Source: Prevotella vespertina
GTDB taxonomy: Bacteria; Bacteroidota; Bacteroidia; Bacteroidales; Bacteroidaceae
Reading direction: 5' to 3'
Assembly (NCBI RefSeq): GCF_009728485.1
Contig: NZ_VVIQ01000001.1
Location: 1 to 64,000 of the forward strand
Length of the DNA stretch: 64,000 bases
The notes beneath the pieces were generated by a model. That model was given only the letters and a program-made list of their open reading frames with translations, made no database searches and was not told the DNA's origin. Each line of letters opens with the position of its first letter. Within the stretch, counting starts at the first letter, position 1. The translations under genes and the position numbers were made by a program. Below are positions 54,359 to 64,000 of this stretch, in pieces.

Positions 54359-56518
54359 ATGAGCAAGTTCAATAATAAAAAGATTATCCCACGTTACAGC
54401 GCCATCGCTATTGTGATGTCGCTGATTGCACTTGCTGTACTTGGGAAAACCATCTACACGATGACTGCTAGTAGGTCTTATTGGATGGAAGTTGCTTCTA
54501 CGCAAAAGAAAGATAGTGTAAGGGTAAAACCAACAAGAGGTAACATTCTTAGTTGTGATGGGCAACTCATGGCTAGTTCTCTACCTGAGTTCAAAGTGTA
54601 TTTAGACTTCAATGCTCTTAAAGAAGCAGGCAATGATACGGCATTTATCGATAGTATAAATTACATCAGCAAAGGTCTTAACAACATCTTTCCAGAGCGC
54701 TCTGCTGCAGACTTCAAAAAGCAACTCTTAGAAGGATATCATAAGATGAGTAAGCACTGGCCAATATGGGATGAGCGCATAGACTACAATACATTCAAAG
54801 AAATACAGACCTTACCTATATTACATCTATCTAAGTTTAAGAGTGGATTTCATTGGGAAGAATTCAATGCTCGTCGGCGTCCCTTTGGTTCATTGGCACA
54901 GCGTACAGTTGGTGATATGTTCGGTGCAAAAGATACGGCACGATGCGGACTTGAGTTATCATATGACTCTATATTGCGTGGAACAGATGGTATCATTCAT
55001 CGTCGCAAAGTTCGTAATAAATACTTAAACATCACAGATACACCTCCTGTCGATGGTGCAGACATCATAACAACCATTGATGTTGGTATGCAAGACTTAG
55101 CAGAAAGAGCCTTAATAGACGAGCTCAAAGATCCTAATGTGAATGGTAATGTGGGTGTGGCTATTGTTATGGAAGTTGCGACAGGAGATGTAAAAGCCAT
55201 CGTCAATATGGATAAATGCAGCGATGGACAGTATCGTGAAGTAAAGAATCATGCTGTTAGCGACTTGCTTGAGCCGGGTTCTGTTTTCAAGACAGCCTCT
55301 ATTATGGCAATCCTAGACGATGGTTTGGTCGACACTACCTATACTGTTCAAACAGGTTCAGGAGTATGGCCAATGTATGGTAGAGACATGAAAGATCATA
55401 ACTGGACACGTGGTGGCTATGGTACGTTAACACTGCCATGGACATTGAAATATAGCTCAAATATAGGTGTTAGTCGTATCATTGACTTACATTACCACAA
55501 GAATCCCGAGAAGTTTGTTCAGGGTATTTACGACCTCGGACTCGCTACTAATTTTCACATACCAATTGTGGGGTCATCACCAGCTAAAATACGTATGCCT
55601 CATAAGAATCACCATGGGCAATACGACAACTGGAGTGCAACAGCACTGCCTTGGATGAGTATCGGATATGAAACACAGATTCCTCCAATCTCAACCCTAG
55701 CATTCTACAATGCCATTGCTAATGGTGGTAAAATGATGAGACCACGCTTTGTAAAGCAAATCGTAAAGAATGGTCAAGTAATTTATGACAATCCGCCACA
55801 AGTAGTAAAAGAACATATTGCCAAAGAAAGTACCATCAAGGATATTACAAGAATCCTAACAGAAGTAGTATCAGAAGGTCTTGGCAAGAGAGCAGGATCA
55901 GACAAATTCCTCGTTGCTGGTAAGACTGGAACAGCCCAGATGTCCAAAGGTGCAGTTGGTTATAAGGCTGGTGCTGTAAACTATCTACTTAGTTTTGCAG
56001 GCTTCTTCCCTGCAGACAAACCTCGTTATAGTTGTATCGTTTGTATTCAAAAGAGCGGATTACCAGCTTCAGGTGGTGGTATGAGTGGCGTCGTTTTCCA
56101 CCATATAGCAGAAGGTATAATGGCACAGAGTCTGAAATTGAATGTTACCGATGCACGTGACAAATCATCGATACTTATCCCATCAGCAAAGATAGGAAAT
56201 CTATTAGCAACAGACTATGTTTTAAATGCACTTGGCTTTAATGTAACAAACGGATGGAATGGTGCATATCCCTTCGGAAACCCAGTTTGGGGAACAACCA
56301 CAGAGAATGGTAAGACTCTTACCTTCCATAAGGAAGACATAAATCAGGGGAATCTAGTACCGAATGTACGTGGTATGGGAGCCCGTGATGCTGTCTATCT
56401 AATGGAAAAGAGAGGTATTAAAGTACGCATTACAGGTAGAGGTCGTGTTATAGAACAGAGCTTGGCGCCTGGCGACAAAATAAAAAATGGTATGCAATGT
56501 TCACTTAGATTGGGTTAA
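54359..56518 (+). CDS. ftsI: Penicillin-binding protein FtsI with PASTA domain
   Basis: The product is 719 residues: one N-terminal membrane helix (about 15-35), the PBP dimerisation domain, then the transpeptidase domain. Active-site motifs are SVFK (Ser308 nucleophile, Lys311), SSN within KYSSNIGVSR, and KTG (522-524). A single C-terminal PASTA domain (about 660-719: NLVPNVRGMGARDAVYLMEK) is present. It is a septal peptidoglycan cross-linking enzyme and partner of FtsW, here five genes downstream. Confidence 0.95.
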   Translation: MSKFNNKKIIPRYSAIAIVMSLIALAVLGKTIYTMTASRSYWMEVASTQKKDSVRVKPTRGNILSCDGQLMASSLPEFKVYLDFNALKEAGNDTAFIDSINYISKGLNNIFPERSAADFKKQLLEGYHKMSKHWPIWDERIDYNTFKEIQTLPILHLSKFKSGFHWEEFNARRRPFGSLAQRTVGDMFGAKDTARCGLELSYDSILRGTDGIIHRRKVRNKYLNITDTPPVDGADIITTIDVGMQDLAERALIDELKDPNVNGNVGVAIVMEVATGDVKAIVNMDKCSDGQYREVKNHAVSDLLEPGSVFKTASIMAILDDGLVDTTYTVQTGSGVWPMYGRDMKDHNWTRGGYGTLTLPWTLKYSSNIGVSRIIDLHYHKNPEKFVQGIYDLGLATNFHIPIVGSSPAKIRMPHKNHHGQYDNWSATALPWMSIGYETQIPPISTLAFYNAIANGGKMMRPRFVKQIVKNGQVIYDNPPQVVKEHIAKESTIKDITRILTEVVSEGLGKRAGSDKFLVAGKTGTAQMSKGAVGYKAGAVNYLLSFAGFFPADKPRYSCIVCIQKSGLPASGGGMSGVVFHHIAEGIMAQSLKLNVTDARDKSSILIPSAKIGNLLATDYVLNALGFNVTNGWNGAYPFGNPVWGTTTENGKTLTFHKEDINQGNLVPNVRGMGARDAVYLMEKRGIKVRITGRGRVIEQSLAPGDKIKNGMQCSLRLG

Positions 56519-56560
56519 CATACTAGTGAACAATAAACAAAGATATAATAGAACAAAGAT

Positions 56561-58018
56561 ATGAAATTAAGCGAATTACTCAAGAACATCAACCCTACTA
56601 CCATCAAAGGGAGTACCGAAGTTGAAATTACTGGTGTAAACATTGATAGCCGAAAGATTGCTAATGGTCATCTATTCATTGCTATGAAAGGAACACAAGT
56701 AGATGGTCATCAGTTTATTGGAAAGGCTATAGAACTAGGCGCGGTGGCTGTGTTATTGGAAGACATGCCAGACACTCTGAATGAGAATGTTACCTACGTA
56801 CAGGTTGAATCAACTGAGAAAACTGCTGGCGAAGTTGCAACATTGTTCTATGGAGACCCATCACATAAACTAAAGTTAGTTGGTGTCACAGGAACAAATG
56901 GCAAGACTACGATTGCCACCTTATTATATAATATGTTCCGTGAATTCGGTTATAAAGTTGGGTTATTATCTACCGTATGCAACTATATCGATGATAAGGC
57001 AATACCAGCCGATCACACAACTCCAGATCCAATAGAACTCAATCGACTCCTAGCAGATATGGTTGCAGCAGGATGTGAATATGCATTCATGGAATGTTCT
57101 AGCCATGCGATTCATCAGCACCGTATCGGTGGATTAGACTTCACGGGAGCTATATTTACAAATCTTACACGTGATCACCTCGATTATCACAAAACCTTCG
57201 AAAACTATCGAAATGCAAAGAAGATGTTCTTTGATGGTCTTTCAAAGCATGCCTTTGCCATAACAAATGCTGACGACAAGAATGGGATGATCATGGTGCA
57301 GAACACGAAAGCTACCATCAAGACATACTCAACCAAACGCATGGCAGACTTCCGTGCAAAAATTCTTGAGTGTCATTTCGAAGGTATGTACCTAGAGATT
57401 GATGGAAAAGAGGTAGGCGTTCAATTTATTGGTAAATTCAATGTTAGCAACTTATTGGCTGTATATGGTGCAGCAAAGATGCTGGGCAAGAAAACAGATG
57501 AGATACTCCTCGCACTTAGCACATTGAAGAGTGTGAATGGGCGTCTTGAGCCTATTCAATCCCCAGAAGGCTTCACTGCCATTGTTGACTATGCACACAC
57601 CCCTGATGCACTAGAGAATGTTTTGGCTGCTATCCATGATGTTTTGGATAATAAGGGTGGCCATATCATAACCGTATGTGGTGCTGGCGGTCATCGTGAC
57701 AAGGGTAAACGTCCATTGATGGCACAAGAGGCTGTTAAGCAAAGTGACACTGTTATCCTTACTAGTGATAATCCACGTGATGAAGATCCACAGGCTATCA
57801 TCAATGACATGATGGCAGGACTTGATGCTACACAACGTAAGAAAGTACTCAACATTGTTGATCGTAAAGAGGCAATACGTACTGCTTCAATGATGGCAAA
57901 GAAGGGAGACGTTATCTTAGTAGCAGGTAAAGGACACGAAACATACCAAGAAATCAATGGTGTTAAACATCACTTTGATGATCACGAAGTCATTCGTGAG
58001 ATTTTTGGTATTAAATAA
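56561..58018 (+). CDS. murE: UDP-MurNAc-tripeptide synthetase MurE (meso-DAP type)
   Basis: The product is 485 residues. The ATP loop is [16 protein letters not shown], with the central Mur ligase domain and the C-terminal domain following. The DNPRDEDP motif (about 407-414) is the meso-diaminopimelate selectivity signature, in agreement with dapL and dapF in this window. Confidence 0.97.
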   Translation: MKLSELLKNINPTTIKGSTEVEITGVNIDSRKIANGHLFIAMKGTQVDGHQFIGKAIELGAVAVLLEDMPDTLNENVTYVQVESTEKTAGEVATLFYGDPSHKLKLVGVTGTNGKTTIATLLYNMFREFGYKVGLLSTVCNYIDDKAIPADHTTPDPIELNRLLADMVAAGCEYAFMECSSHAIHQHRIGGLDFTGAIFTNLTRDHLDYHKTFENYRNAKKMFFDGLSKHAFAITNADDKNGMIMVQNTKATIKTYSTKRMADFRAKILECHFEGMYLEIDGKEVGVQFIGKFNVSNLLAVYGAAKMLGKKTDEILLALSTLKSVNGRLEPIQSPEGFTAIVDYAHTPDALENVLAAIHDVLDNKGGHIITVCGAGGHRDKGKRPLMAQEAVKQSDTVILTSDNPRDEDPQAIINDMMAGLDATQRKKVLNIVDRKEAIRTASMMAKKGDVILVAGKGHETYQEINGVKHHFDDHEVIREIFGIK

Positions 58019-58038
58019 GAATAATAAATACAAGTAAT

Positions 58039-59310
58039 ATGCTATATTATATCTTCCGCTGGTTAGATCAGTTCGGTATAAGTGGCTCCCATCTGTGGGG
58101 GTACATTAGTTTCCGTGGCATATTGGCTATGATATTAGCATTGCTTATATCAGCATGGTTCGGAGAACGATTTATCAAATATCTTAAAAGTAAACAAATA
58201 ACAGAGACTCAACGTGATGCTAGCATAGACCCATTCGGTGTTAAGAAGATTGGAGTACCTTCCATGGGAGGTATCATCATTATTATTGCTCTGCTAGTAC
58301 CTGTAATCTTGCTTGGTCGATTGCGTAACATCTACCTGATATTGATGATTATTACAACTATATGGTTGGGTTTTCTCGGTGGAATGGACGACTTCATCAA
58401 GATCTTCAAGCACAATAAAGAGGGTTTAAAAGGTAAGTATAAGATTATAGGACAGGTCAGTATCGGACTCATTGTAGGTGTTGTTCTTTGGGCATCACCT
58501 GATGTTAAAGCGAACATGAATCTAGAAGTGGCTAATCAGAATGGTCAGGAAATAGTTGTTAAACATGAAACTAAGGCAGAGAAAACGTTAAAGACGACAA
58601 TACCATTCGTAAAGTCACATAATTTAGACTACTCCAAACTAGTTGAATTCTTAGGAGACTATAAAACAGCTGGTGGTTGGATTCTATTCGTAATCATGAC
58701 CATTCTCGTTGTAACAGCCGTCTCTAATGGAGCAAACCTTAATGACGGAATGGATGGTATGTGTGCTGGAAACTCCGCTATAATCGGTGTTGTTCTCGGA
58801 ATTTTAGCCTATGTCAGTAGCCACATACAATATGCAGCCTACTTGAATATTATGTATATTCCAGGAACGGAGGAGCTAGTAGTGTTCTTCATGGCATTTA
58901 TTGGAGCACTGATAGGTTTCCTTTGGTATAATGCTTACCCTGCCCAAGTTTTCATGGGAGATACTGGTAGCTTAACCATCGGTGGTATCATTGCAGTAGG
59001 AGCTATCATCATACATAAGGAATTGATGCTTCCAATCCTCTGTGGAATATTCTTCGTTGAGAGTTTGAGTGTCATCGTACAAGTTTGGTATTACAAATTA
59101 GGTAAGCGTAAAGGCATTAAGCAGCGTATATTCAAGCGTACTCCTATTCATGATAACTTCCGTACTCAGGATTCACAATTAGACCCCGACTGCAAGTATC
59201 TGATAAAAGTACCACATGGAGCAGTACACGAAAGCAAGATAACTTTGCGTTTCATCATCGTAACGATTATACTTGCGGCGTTAACAATTATCACTCTTAA
59301 AATCAGATAA
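58039..59310 (+). CDS. mraY: Phospho-N-acetylmuramoyl-pentapeptide transferase
   Basis: The product is 423 residues with about 10 membrane helices, and forms lipid I. Motifs are VPSMGGIIIIIA, GGMDDFIK (catalytic Asp pair), NLNDGMDGMCAG, MGDTGSL and the HHxxE-like RTPIHDNFR. It is longer than the typical 320-360 because of an extra extracytoplasmic segment near residues 155-210, which I associate with Bacteroidota MraY. It is followed by a hairpin array before murD. Confidence 0.96.
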   Translation: MLYYIFRWLDQFGISGSHLWGYISFRGILAMILALLISAWFGERFIKYLKSKQITETQRDASIDPFGVKKIGVPSMGGIIIIIALLVPVILLGRLRNIYLILMIITTIWLGFLGGMDDFIKIFKHNKEGLKGKYKIIGQVSIGLIVGVVLWASPDVKANMNLEVANQNGQEIVVKHETKAEKTLKTTIPFVKSHNLDYSKLVEFLGDYKTAGGWILFVIMTILVVTAVSNGANLNDGMDGMCAGNSAIIGVVLGILAYVSSHIQYAAYLNIMYIPGTEELVVFFMAFIGALIGFLWYNAYPAQVFMGDTGSLTIGGIIAVGAIIIHKELMLPILCGIFFVESLSVIVQVWYYKLGKRKGIKQRIFKRTPIHDNFRTQDSQLDPDCKYLIKVPHGAVHESKITLRFIIVTIILAALTIITLKIR

Positions 59311-59353
59311 ATACGCTTTCTCGATACGATCAAGCTCTTTACATAAAAGAAGG

Positions 59354-59384
59354 AAACGCCTATTAGCCATCTAACTAGGCGTTT
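59354..59384 (+). terminator. Hairpin between mraY and murD
   Basis: AAACGCCTA plus TTAG (59354-59366) pairs with CTAA, a bulged C, then TAGGCGTTT (59371-59384), across a 4-nt loop. The tail is ATTCC rather than a T-run, so partial termination or transcript processing is more likely than a full stop. Confidence 0.55.
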
Positions 59385-59443
59385 ATTCCTACGAAGAAGG
59401 ACGCTTCCTTGTATTGAAGAAAGGCTTATCTTTATAGGACGAT
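59356..59443. repeat. 22-bp-period array, four units (CGCCCTTCTC family)
   Basis: Units begin at 59356, 59378, 59400 and 59422. They open with ACGCCTATTAG, GGCGTTTATTCC, GACGCTTCCTTG and AGGCTTATCTTT. A18 is kept in all four, and T10 and A21 in three, in the same register as the arrays at 6432, 16245 and 39082. It occupies the 190-bp spacer inside the cell-wall cluster. Confidence 0.7.
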
Positions 59444-59500
59444 GCAAATACTAAGACATCATCCAAGTAGATATTAGGAAAGAAAAGAAAGGAAATAGAT

Positions 59501-60832
59501 ATGAAAAGAATCGTAATACTTGGTGCTGGAGAGAGCGGTGCTGGTGCAGCTGTACTAGCAAAGAAAGAGGGCTTTGATGTCTTCGTCTCAGACATGTCAT
59601 CTATTAAAGACAAGTATAAGAAGCTCCTGGATGAGCATCATATAGAGTGGGAAGAGGGACACCACACGGAGGAGAAGATCCTTAATGCAGACGAAATCAT
59701 CAAGAGTCCAGGTATTCCTAAAGAGGCTCCAATGATTCAGAAACTCATGGCACAGAATACACACATCATCAGTGAGATTGAGTTTGCTGGTAGATATACC
59801 AACTCGAAGATGATATGTATCACTGGCAGTAATGGGAAAACAACTACAACAAGCCTCATCTATCACATCTTTAAGAATGCAGGATACGATGTTGGATTAG
59901 CTGGGAACATAGGTAATAGCCTGGCATTGCAGGTAGCTGAGGATCCACATGCATATTACATCATAGAGTTAAGTAGTTTTCAACTTGACAATATGTACGA
60001 TTTCCGCGCAAATATCGCTATCCTCTTAAATATCACTCCAGACCATTTGGATCGCTACGAGTACAAGTTTGAGAATTACGCTGATGCCAAGATGCGTATC
60101 ATTCAGAACCAAACTAAGGACGATAGTTTCATCTATTGGAATGATGATCCCGTGATTAAGAACGAGCTAAAGAAGTTCGATGTACATGCCGTATGCTATC
60201 CTTTTTCAGAGCTAAAGGAGAATGGTAGCATTGGTTATATTGAAGAAGGACAATACAAGATAGAACAACCTGAACCTTTCAACATGGAACAGGAAGACTT
60301 GTCATTAACAGGTCGTCACAATATATATAACTCTCTTGCTGCTGGTATAGCATCAAACATCAGCGGTATAAAAAAGGAGTGTATCCGCAAGAGCCTAAGC
60401 GACTTCCCGGGTGTGGAACATCGTTTAGAGAAGGTTTGCAAGGTGGCTGGAGTTCAATATATCAACGACTCAAAGGCTACAAATGTAGACGCTTGTTGGT
60501 ATGCATTAGAGAGTATGCGAACCCCAACAATCCTCATTCTTGGAGGCAAAGATAAAGGGAATGATTATAATGCCATCAAAGATTTAGTGAAAAAGAAATG
60601 TTCTGGACTTGTTTATCTAGGTGCTGATAACAAAAAACTCCACGACAATTTTGATAGCTTAGGAATCCCTGTTCGCGACACACACTCTATGAAAGATTGT
60701 GTTGCAGCATGTGCAGATATGGCAAAACCAGGTGACACTGTCTTGTTAAGCCCATGCTGTGCTAGCTTTGACCTCTTTAAAAATATGGAGGATAGAGGAG
60801 ACCAGTTTAAAGCATTAGTTAGAGCTTTATAA
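59501..60832 (+). CDS. murD: UDP-MurNAc-L-alanine:D-glutamate ligase
   Basis: The product is 443 residues. It opens with RIVILGAGESGAGAAVLAKK, has the ATP loop ITGSNGKTTTTSLIYHIF and later VEHRLEKVCKVAGVQYINDSKATN, the MurD signature. It adds D-Glu. A possible weak promoter (TATCTTTA at about 59428) precedes it. Confidence 0.97.
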   Translation: MKRIVILGAGESGAGAAVLAKKEGFDVFVSDMSSIKDKYKKLLDEHHIEWEEGHHTEEKILNADEIIKSPGIPKEAPMIQKLMAQNTHIISEIEFAGRYTNSKMICITGSNGKTTTTSLIYHIFKNAGYDVGLAGNIGNSLALQVAEDPHAYYIIELSSFQLDNMYDFRANIAILLNITPDHLDRYEYKFENYADAKMRIIQNQTKDDSFIYWNDDPVIKNELKKFDVHAVCYPFSELKENGSIGYIEEGQYKIEQPEPFNMEQEDLSLTGRHNIYNSLAAGIASNISGIKKECIRKSLSDFPGVEHRLEKVCKVAGVQYINDSKATNVDACWYALESMRTPTILILGGKDKGNDYNAIKDLVKKKCSGLVYLGADNKKLHDNFDSLGIPVRDTHSMKDCVAACADMAKPGDTVLLSPCCASFDLFKNMEDRGDQFKALVRAL

Positions 60833-60864
60833 GATACTGATGCTCGATAACGGAAAGAAAGGAA

Positions 60865-62169
60865 ATGAACAATAAATCTCTCAGTAACCTTTTTAAAGGT
60901 GATAAGGTCATATGGATGGTATTCTTCTTCCTATGTATTATTAGTATCATTGAGGTCTATTCGGCTTCAAGTTCACTATCATACAAAGGAGGAAATTATT
61001 GGAGTCCAATTATCTACCATTGCAGTATTCTCGCTGTTGGAATAGGCTTAATGGTGGTAGTATTAAATATCAAATGCAAGTACTTCAAACTGATTACCCC
61101 CATCCTTCTTGGTGTAGCATTAATAACACTATTGTGGGTTCTTGTTGCAGGACAAACTACCAACGGAGCAAATAGATGGATAAGTTTTGCAGGTATACAA
61201 TTTCAACCTTCTGAGATTGCAAAGGGCGCACTTGTGCTAGCAGTTGCACAGATACTTAGTGCCATGCAGACCGACCATGGAGCCGATAGAAAGGCGTTCC
61301 GAGATATCTTGCTATTATCTGGTGGATTCATTTTCTTAATTCTACTTGAGAACCTTTCTACAGCTATGCTCATCTCCTTAACCATTGTTCTTATGATGAT
61401 AGTTGGGCGAGTACCATTCAATCAGATTGGCAGGTTAATTGGAGCAGTTGCACTGGTTATCGTATTCACACTTATAATGGTCATGGTTGTTGGTGATGAT
61501 AAAAAGGTAGAAAATGACTTATCAACAAAGCAAAACCTCACCGAACAAACCATACAAGAGCAACAACAGGAAGATTCTCCAAGTTCTTTGGGAAAGATCT
61601 TACATCGTGCTGACACATGGAAAGCACGTATTAAGAAGTTCTTTAATAATGAATATGTGGCACCAAAGGACTATGATTTAGATAAAGATGCACAAGTGGC
61701 ACACGCTAATATTGCCATCGCCACATCGAATGTCGTGGGTAAGGGACCAGGGAACTCAACAGAACGTGACTTCCTTTCACAGGCTTTCTCAGACTTTATC
61801 TATGCCATCATTATTGAAGAAATGGGCATAGAAGGAGCGGCTATTGTAGCATTCCTTTACATCATCCTGCTCTTCCGAACAGGTATCATAGCTAATCGAT
61901 GTGAAAATTCCTTCCCTGCTTTTCTTGCAATGGGTATTGCATTTTTACTGGTAACACAAGCCCTATTCAATATGCTAGTGGCTGTTGGACTAGCCCCAGT
62001 GACAGGTCAACCATTACCACTTATAAGTAAGGGAGGAACATCAACAATCATTAATTGTGTCTATATAGGTGTCATCTTGAGTATCAGTCGATCGGCTAAA
62101 AAGAAAAAAGCTGGCAATCCTTCTACGGAGGAGGCACAGGAAGTTATTACACAAGCAACAGATTCTTAA
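60865..62169 (+). CDS. ftsW: Cell division glycosyltransferase FtsW (SEDS)
   Basis: The product is 434 residues with about 10 membrane helices. SEDS motifs include NRWISFAGIQFQPSEIAKGA, the large extracytoplasmic loop (about 215-280) and the final GLAPVTGQPLPLISKGGTS. It polymerises lipid II with FtsI at the septum. The C-terminal tail is basic then acidic (KKKKAGNPSTEEAQE). Confidence 0.96.
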   Translation: MNNKSLSNLFKGDKVIWMVFFFLCIISIIEVYSASSSLSYKGGNYWSPIIYHCSILAVGIGLMVVVLNIKCKYFKLITPILLGVALITLLWVLVAGQTTNGANRWISFAGIQFQPSEIAKGALVLAVAQILSAMQTDHGADRKAFRDILLLSGGFIFLILLENLSTAMLISLTIVLMMIVGRVPFNQIGRLIGAVALVIVFTLIMVMVVGDDKKVENDLSTKQNLTEQTIQEQQQEDSPSSLGKILHRADTWKARIKKFFNNEYVAPKDYDLDKDAQVAHANIAIATSNVVGKGPGNSTERDFLSQAFSDFIYAIIIEEMGIEGAAIVAFLYIILLFRTGIIANRCENSFPAFLAMGIAFLLVTQALFNMLVAVGLAPVTGQPLPLISKGGTSTIINCVYIGVILSISRSAKKKKAGNPSTEEAQEVITQATDS

Positions 62170-62206
62170 AAAAGACTTAAAGTTCGAAGAAGACGAAAAA
62201 ATTGAT

Positions 62207-62214
62207 TACCTTTG
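62207..62214 (+). promoter_or_regulatory. Possible internal promoter for murG
   Basis: TACCTTTG matches the -7 consensus and lies 22 bp before the murG ATG, in a 67-bp gap inside the cluster. No clear -33 is seen. Confidence 0.55.
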
Positions 62215-62236
62215 TGGGTTAGTAAACAAGTTTGAA

Positions 62237-63343
62237 ATGGACAAGGAATTAAGAATAATCATCAGTGGCGGTGGTACAGGAGGACATATATTCCCTGCTG
62301 TATCTATTGCGAATGCGATTAAAGCAAAACATCCAGATGCTAAGATTCTCTTTGTGGGAGCTTTAGGACGTATGGAGATGCAACGCGTTCCCGCTGCAGG
62401 ATATGAGATAAAAGGCTTACCTATCAAAGGTTTCGATCGTGCACATATACTTAAAAACTTCGAAGTATTGTATAAGCTATGGAAAAGCTTACGCATGGCA
62501 CGTCAGATTATCAAAGACTTTAAGCCGCAAGTTGCTGTTGGTGTAGGTGGCTATGCCAGCGGTGCTACACTTTATTCATGTGCTAAGATGGGAATTCCAT
62601 GTCTCATCCAAGAACAAAACTCATACGCTGGTGTGACGAATAAACTATTGGCTAAACGTGTGAAAAAGATATGTGTTGCGTATGAAGGTATGCAACGATT
62701 CTTCCCTGCTGATAAGATTATTATGACAGGAAACCCTGTACGACAAAACGTCTTAAATACACCACTCTCTGCCGAAGAAGCACGAGAGAGTCTAGGGTTG
62801 AAGAGTGATAAGAAGACTATCTTGTTAGTAGGCGGTAGCCTTGGAGCTCGTACCATTAATCGTTCTATCATGGAGCATCTAGACCTAGTAGCCAATACAG
62901 ATGTGCAATTTATTTGGCAAACAGGAAAGTTCTACCATCAGCAGATAATGGAATTTATGAAGGGTAAGGAACTTCCTAACTTGAAGATAATGGACTTTAT
63001 TAGTGATATGGGGGTAGCTTATAAAGCAGCAGACTTAATCATCAGTCGTGCAGGTGCAAGCTCTATTAGCGAGTTCCAACTCATAGGTAAACCTGTAATC
63101 CTTGTCCCAAGTCCTAATGTTGCAGAAGACCATCAAACTAAGAATGCAATGGCACTAGTAAATAAGCATGCTGCAATTTACGTAAAGGACTCTGAGGCTC
63201 CCGACACATTATTGAAACTAGCATTGGAGACAATATCTGATAATCAAGAATTAGCCAGCCTTAGTGAGAATGTAAAAAAGATGGGACTACAAAACTCGGC
63301 AGATGTTATTGCAGACGAGGTAATTAAACTCATCAATTCATAA
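62237..63343 (+). CDS. murG: Undecaprenyl-PP-MurNAc-pentapeptide N-acetylglucosaminyltransferase
   Basis: The product is 368 residues. Glycine-rich loops IISGGGTGGHIFPAVSIA (9-26) and VGVGGYASGATLY, and the donor site LLVGGSLGARTINRSI and ISRAGASSISEFQLIGKP, identify MurG, which turns lipid I into lipid II at the inner membrane face. Confidence 0.98.
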   Translation: MDKELRIIISGGGTGGHIFPAVSIANAIKAKHPDAKILFVGALGRMEMQRVPAAGYEIKGLPIKGFDRAHILKNFEVLYKLWKSLRMARQIIKDFKPQVAVGVGGYASGATLYSCAKMGIPCLIQEQNSYAGVTNKLLAKRVKKICVAYEGMQRFFPADKIIMTGNPVRQNVLNTPLSAEEARESLGLKSDKKTILLVGGSLGARTINRSIMEHLDLVANTDVQFIWQTGKFYHQQIMEFMKGKELPNLKIMDFISDMGVAYKAADLIISRAGASSISEFQLIGKPVILVPSPNVAEDHQTKNAMALVNKHAAIYVKDSEAPDTLLKLALETISDNQELASLSENVKKMGLQNSADVIADEVIKLINS

Positions 63344-63430
63344 TCTTACTTATACGAGGAGATTTGTTGTAAAAGTAAATGGAATACAAAAATCTGCCAA
63401 AGAGAATAAAGTTAGAAAAGATATAGATAC

Positions 63431-64000
63431 ATGGAACTAAAAGATATAAAGTCAGTATATTTCGTTGGTGCAGGTGGTATTGGAATGAGTGCTATTGCTC
63501 GTTATTTCCTTCATAAGGGATTAGTTGTTGCTGGGTATGATAAGACACCATCAGAACTTACCCATCAGTTAGAAAAGGAAGGAATGATGATTCACTATGA
63601 AGAAAATGTAAATCTCATTCCTGAAGCATGTCGGCAACCATTAACAACATTGGTTGTCTATACACCTGCGATCCCATCAACACATGCAGAATTGAAATAC
63701 TTCCATGATAATAACTTTGTAATAGAGAAGCGTGCACAAGTGCTAGGAACACTTACTAGAACACACAAAGGACTCTGTTTTGCAGGTACCCATGGTAAGA
63801 CGACTACATCAACCATGTGTGCTCATATCATGCACCAAAGTCACTTAGATTGCAATGCTTTCTTAGGTGGAATTTCTAAGAATTATGGCACAAACTATAT
63901 CCTCTCTACCCACAGCGATTATGTTGTGATCGAGGCTGATGAGTTTGATCGTTCTTTCCATTGGCTACGTCCTTGGATGAGCGTTATTACATCTACCGAT
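63431..64000 (+). CDS. murC: UDP-N-acetylmuramate:L-alanine ligase (partial, 5' part)
   Basis: An open frame of 190 codons runs from the ATG at 63431 to the window edge. It starts MELKDIKSVYFVGAGGIGMS (Rossmann-like nucleotide-sugar site) and has the ATP loop FAGTHGKTTTSTMCAHIM and VIEADEFDRSF. All are MurC signatures. The remaining 270 or so residues lie beyond the window. Confidence 0.96.
   Translation, partial: MELKDIKSVYFVGAGGIGMSAIARYFLHKGLVVAGYDKTPSELTHQLEKEGMMIHYEENVNLIPEACRQPLTTLVVYTPAIPSTHAELKYFHDNNFVIEKRAQVLGTLTRTHKGLCFAGTHGKTTTSTMCAHIMHQSHLDCNAFLGGISKNYGTNYILSTHSDYVVIEADEFDRSFHWLRPWMSVITSTD

Overview
The window is bacterial, AT-rich and reads as Prevotella (Bacteroidota, most like an oral species). 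Pointers are the promoter style (TAnnTTTG at -7 with TTG/TTTG about 20 bp upstream, and weak Shine-Dalgarno sequences), a DUF4290 protein, type III glutamine synthetase, a BspA-like leucine-rich repeat protein with a Prevotella-type C-terminal signal, predicted glycine-lipid acyltransferases, and the LL-DAP aminotransferase route to meso-diaminopimelate. Species cannot be fixed from sequence reading alone.

Layout. 1-475: 5' end of a 16S rRNA gene on the minus strand, with its leader and a textbook promoter. 683-2146: DUF1304 membrane protein and an OmpA-type lipoprotein. 2618-6364: purL. 6892-12875 (minus): tsaB, DUF4290 gene, murA, rimM, dxr, rseP. 12963-15186 (plus): yicC-family gene, gmk, nadD. 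15177-16172: AraC-type regulator. 16538-27705: a surface-glycan region, with a flippase on plus facing a nine-gene minus-strand operon (EptA-like transferase, two acyltransferases, UbiA-type phosphoribosyltransferase, HAD phosphatase, GtrA, two paralogous multi-pass membrane proteins, GT2). 28671-32649: BspA-like protein and two tiny ORFs. 33301-36865: LicD, IspD/TarI-like, SDR and glycosyltransferase-like genes. 37051-46793: M13 peptidase, dapF, dapL, bcp, TIGR02757 protein, a 27-residue membrane peptide gene, PIF1-type helicase, membrane-bound AraC regulator. 46953-49563: candidate small RNA, then glnN. 50035-51933 (minus): glycine-lipid genes glsA/glsB. 52116-64000: the division/cell-wall cluster mraZ, rsmH, ftsL-like, ftsI, murE, mraY, murD, ftsW, murG, murC (cut by the window end).

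How the genes fit together. dapL and dapF make meso-DAP, and MurE carries the DNPR motif that selects it. MurA supplies the first committed step and has Asp where most bacteria have the fosfomycin-sensitive Cys. The 17992-27705 operon looks like a polyprenyl-phosphate-sugar pathway (UbiA, HAD phosphatase, GtrA, GT-C-like proteins) with O-acyl and phosphoethanolamine-type decoration. The 33301-36865 operon pairs a CDP-polyol-type cytidylyltransferase with a LicD transferase.

The most unusual signal is in the intergenic DNA. At least eight intergenic stretches hold degenerate tandem repeats with a 22-bp period (one has 23 bp). Four loci (6432, 16245, 39082, 59356) share one unit consensus. Others (2306, 6605, 10082, 32751-33006, 33098) keep the period but use unrelated sequences, including a perfect palindrome repeated four times at exactly 22-bp steps. 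In several arrays neighbouring units pair to form the gene's terminator hairpin. I know of no described element that explains this, and it is the best candidate here for something undescribed.
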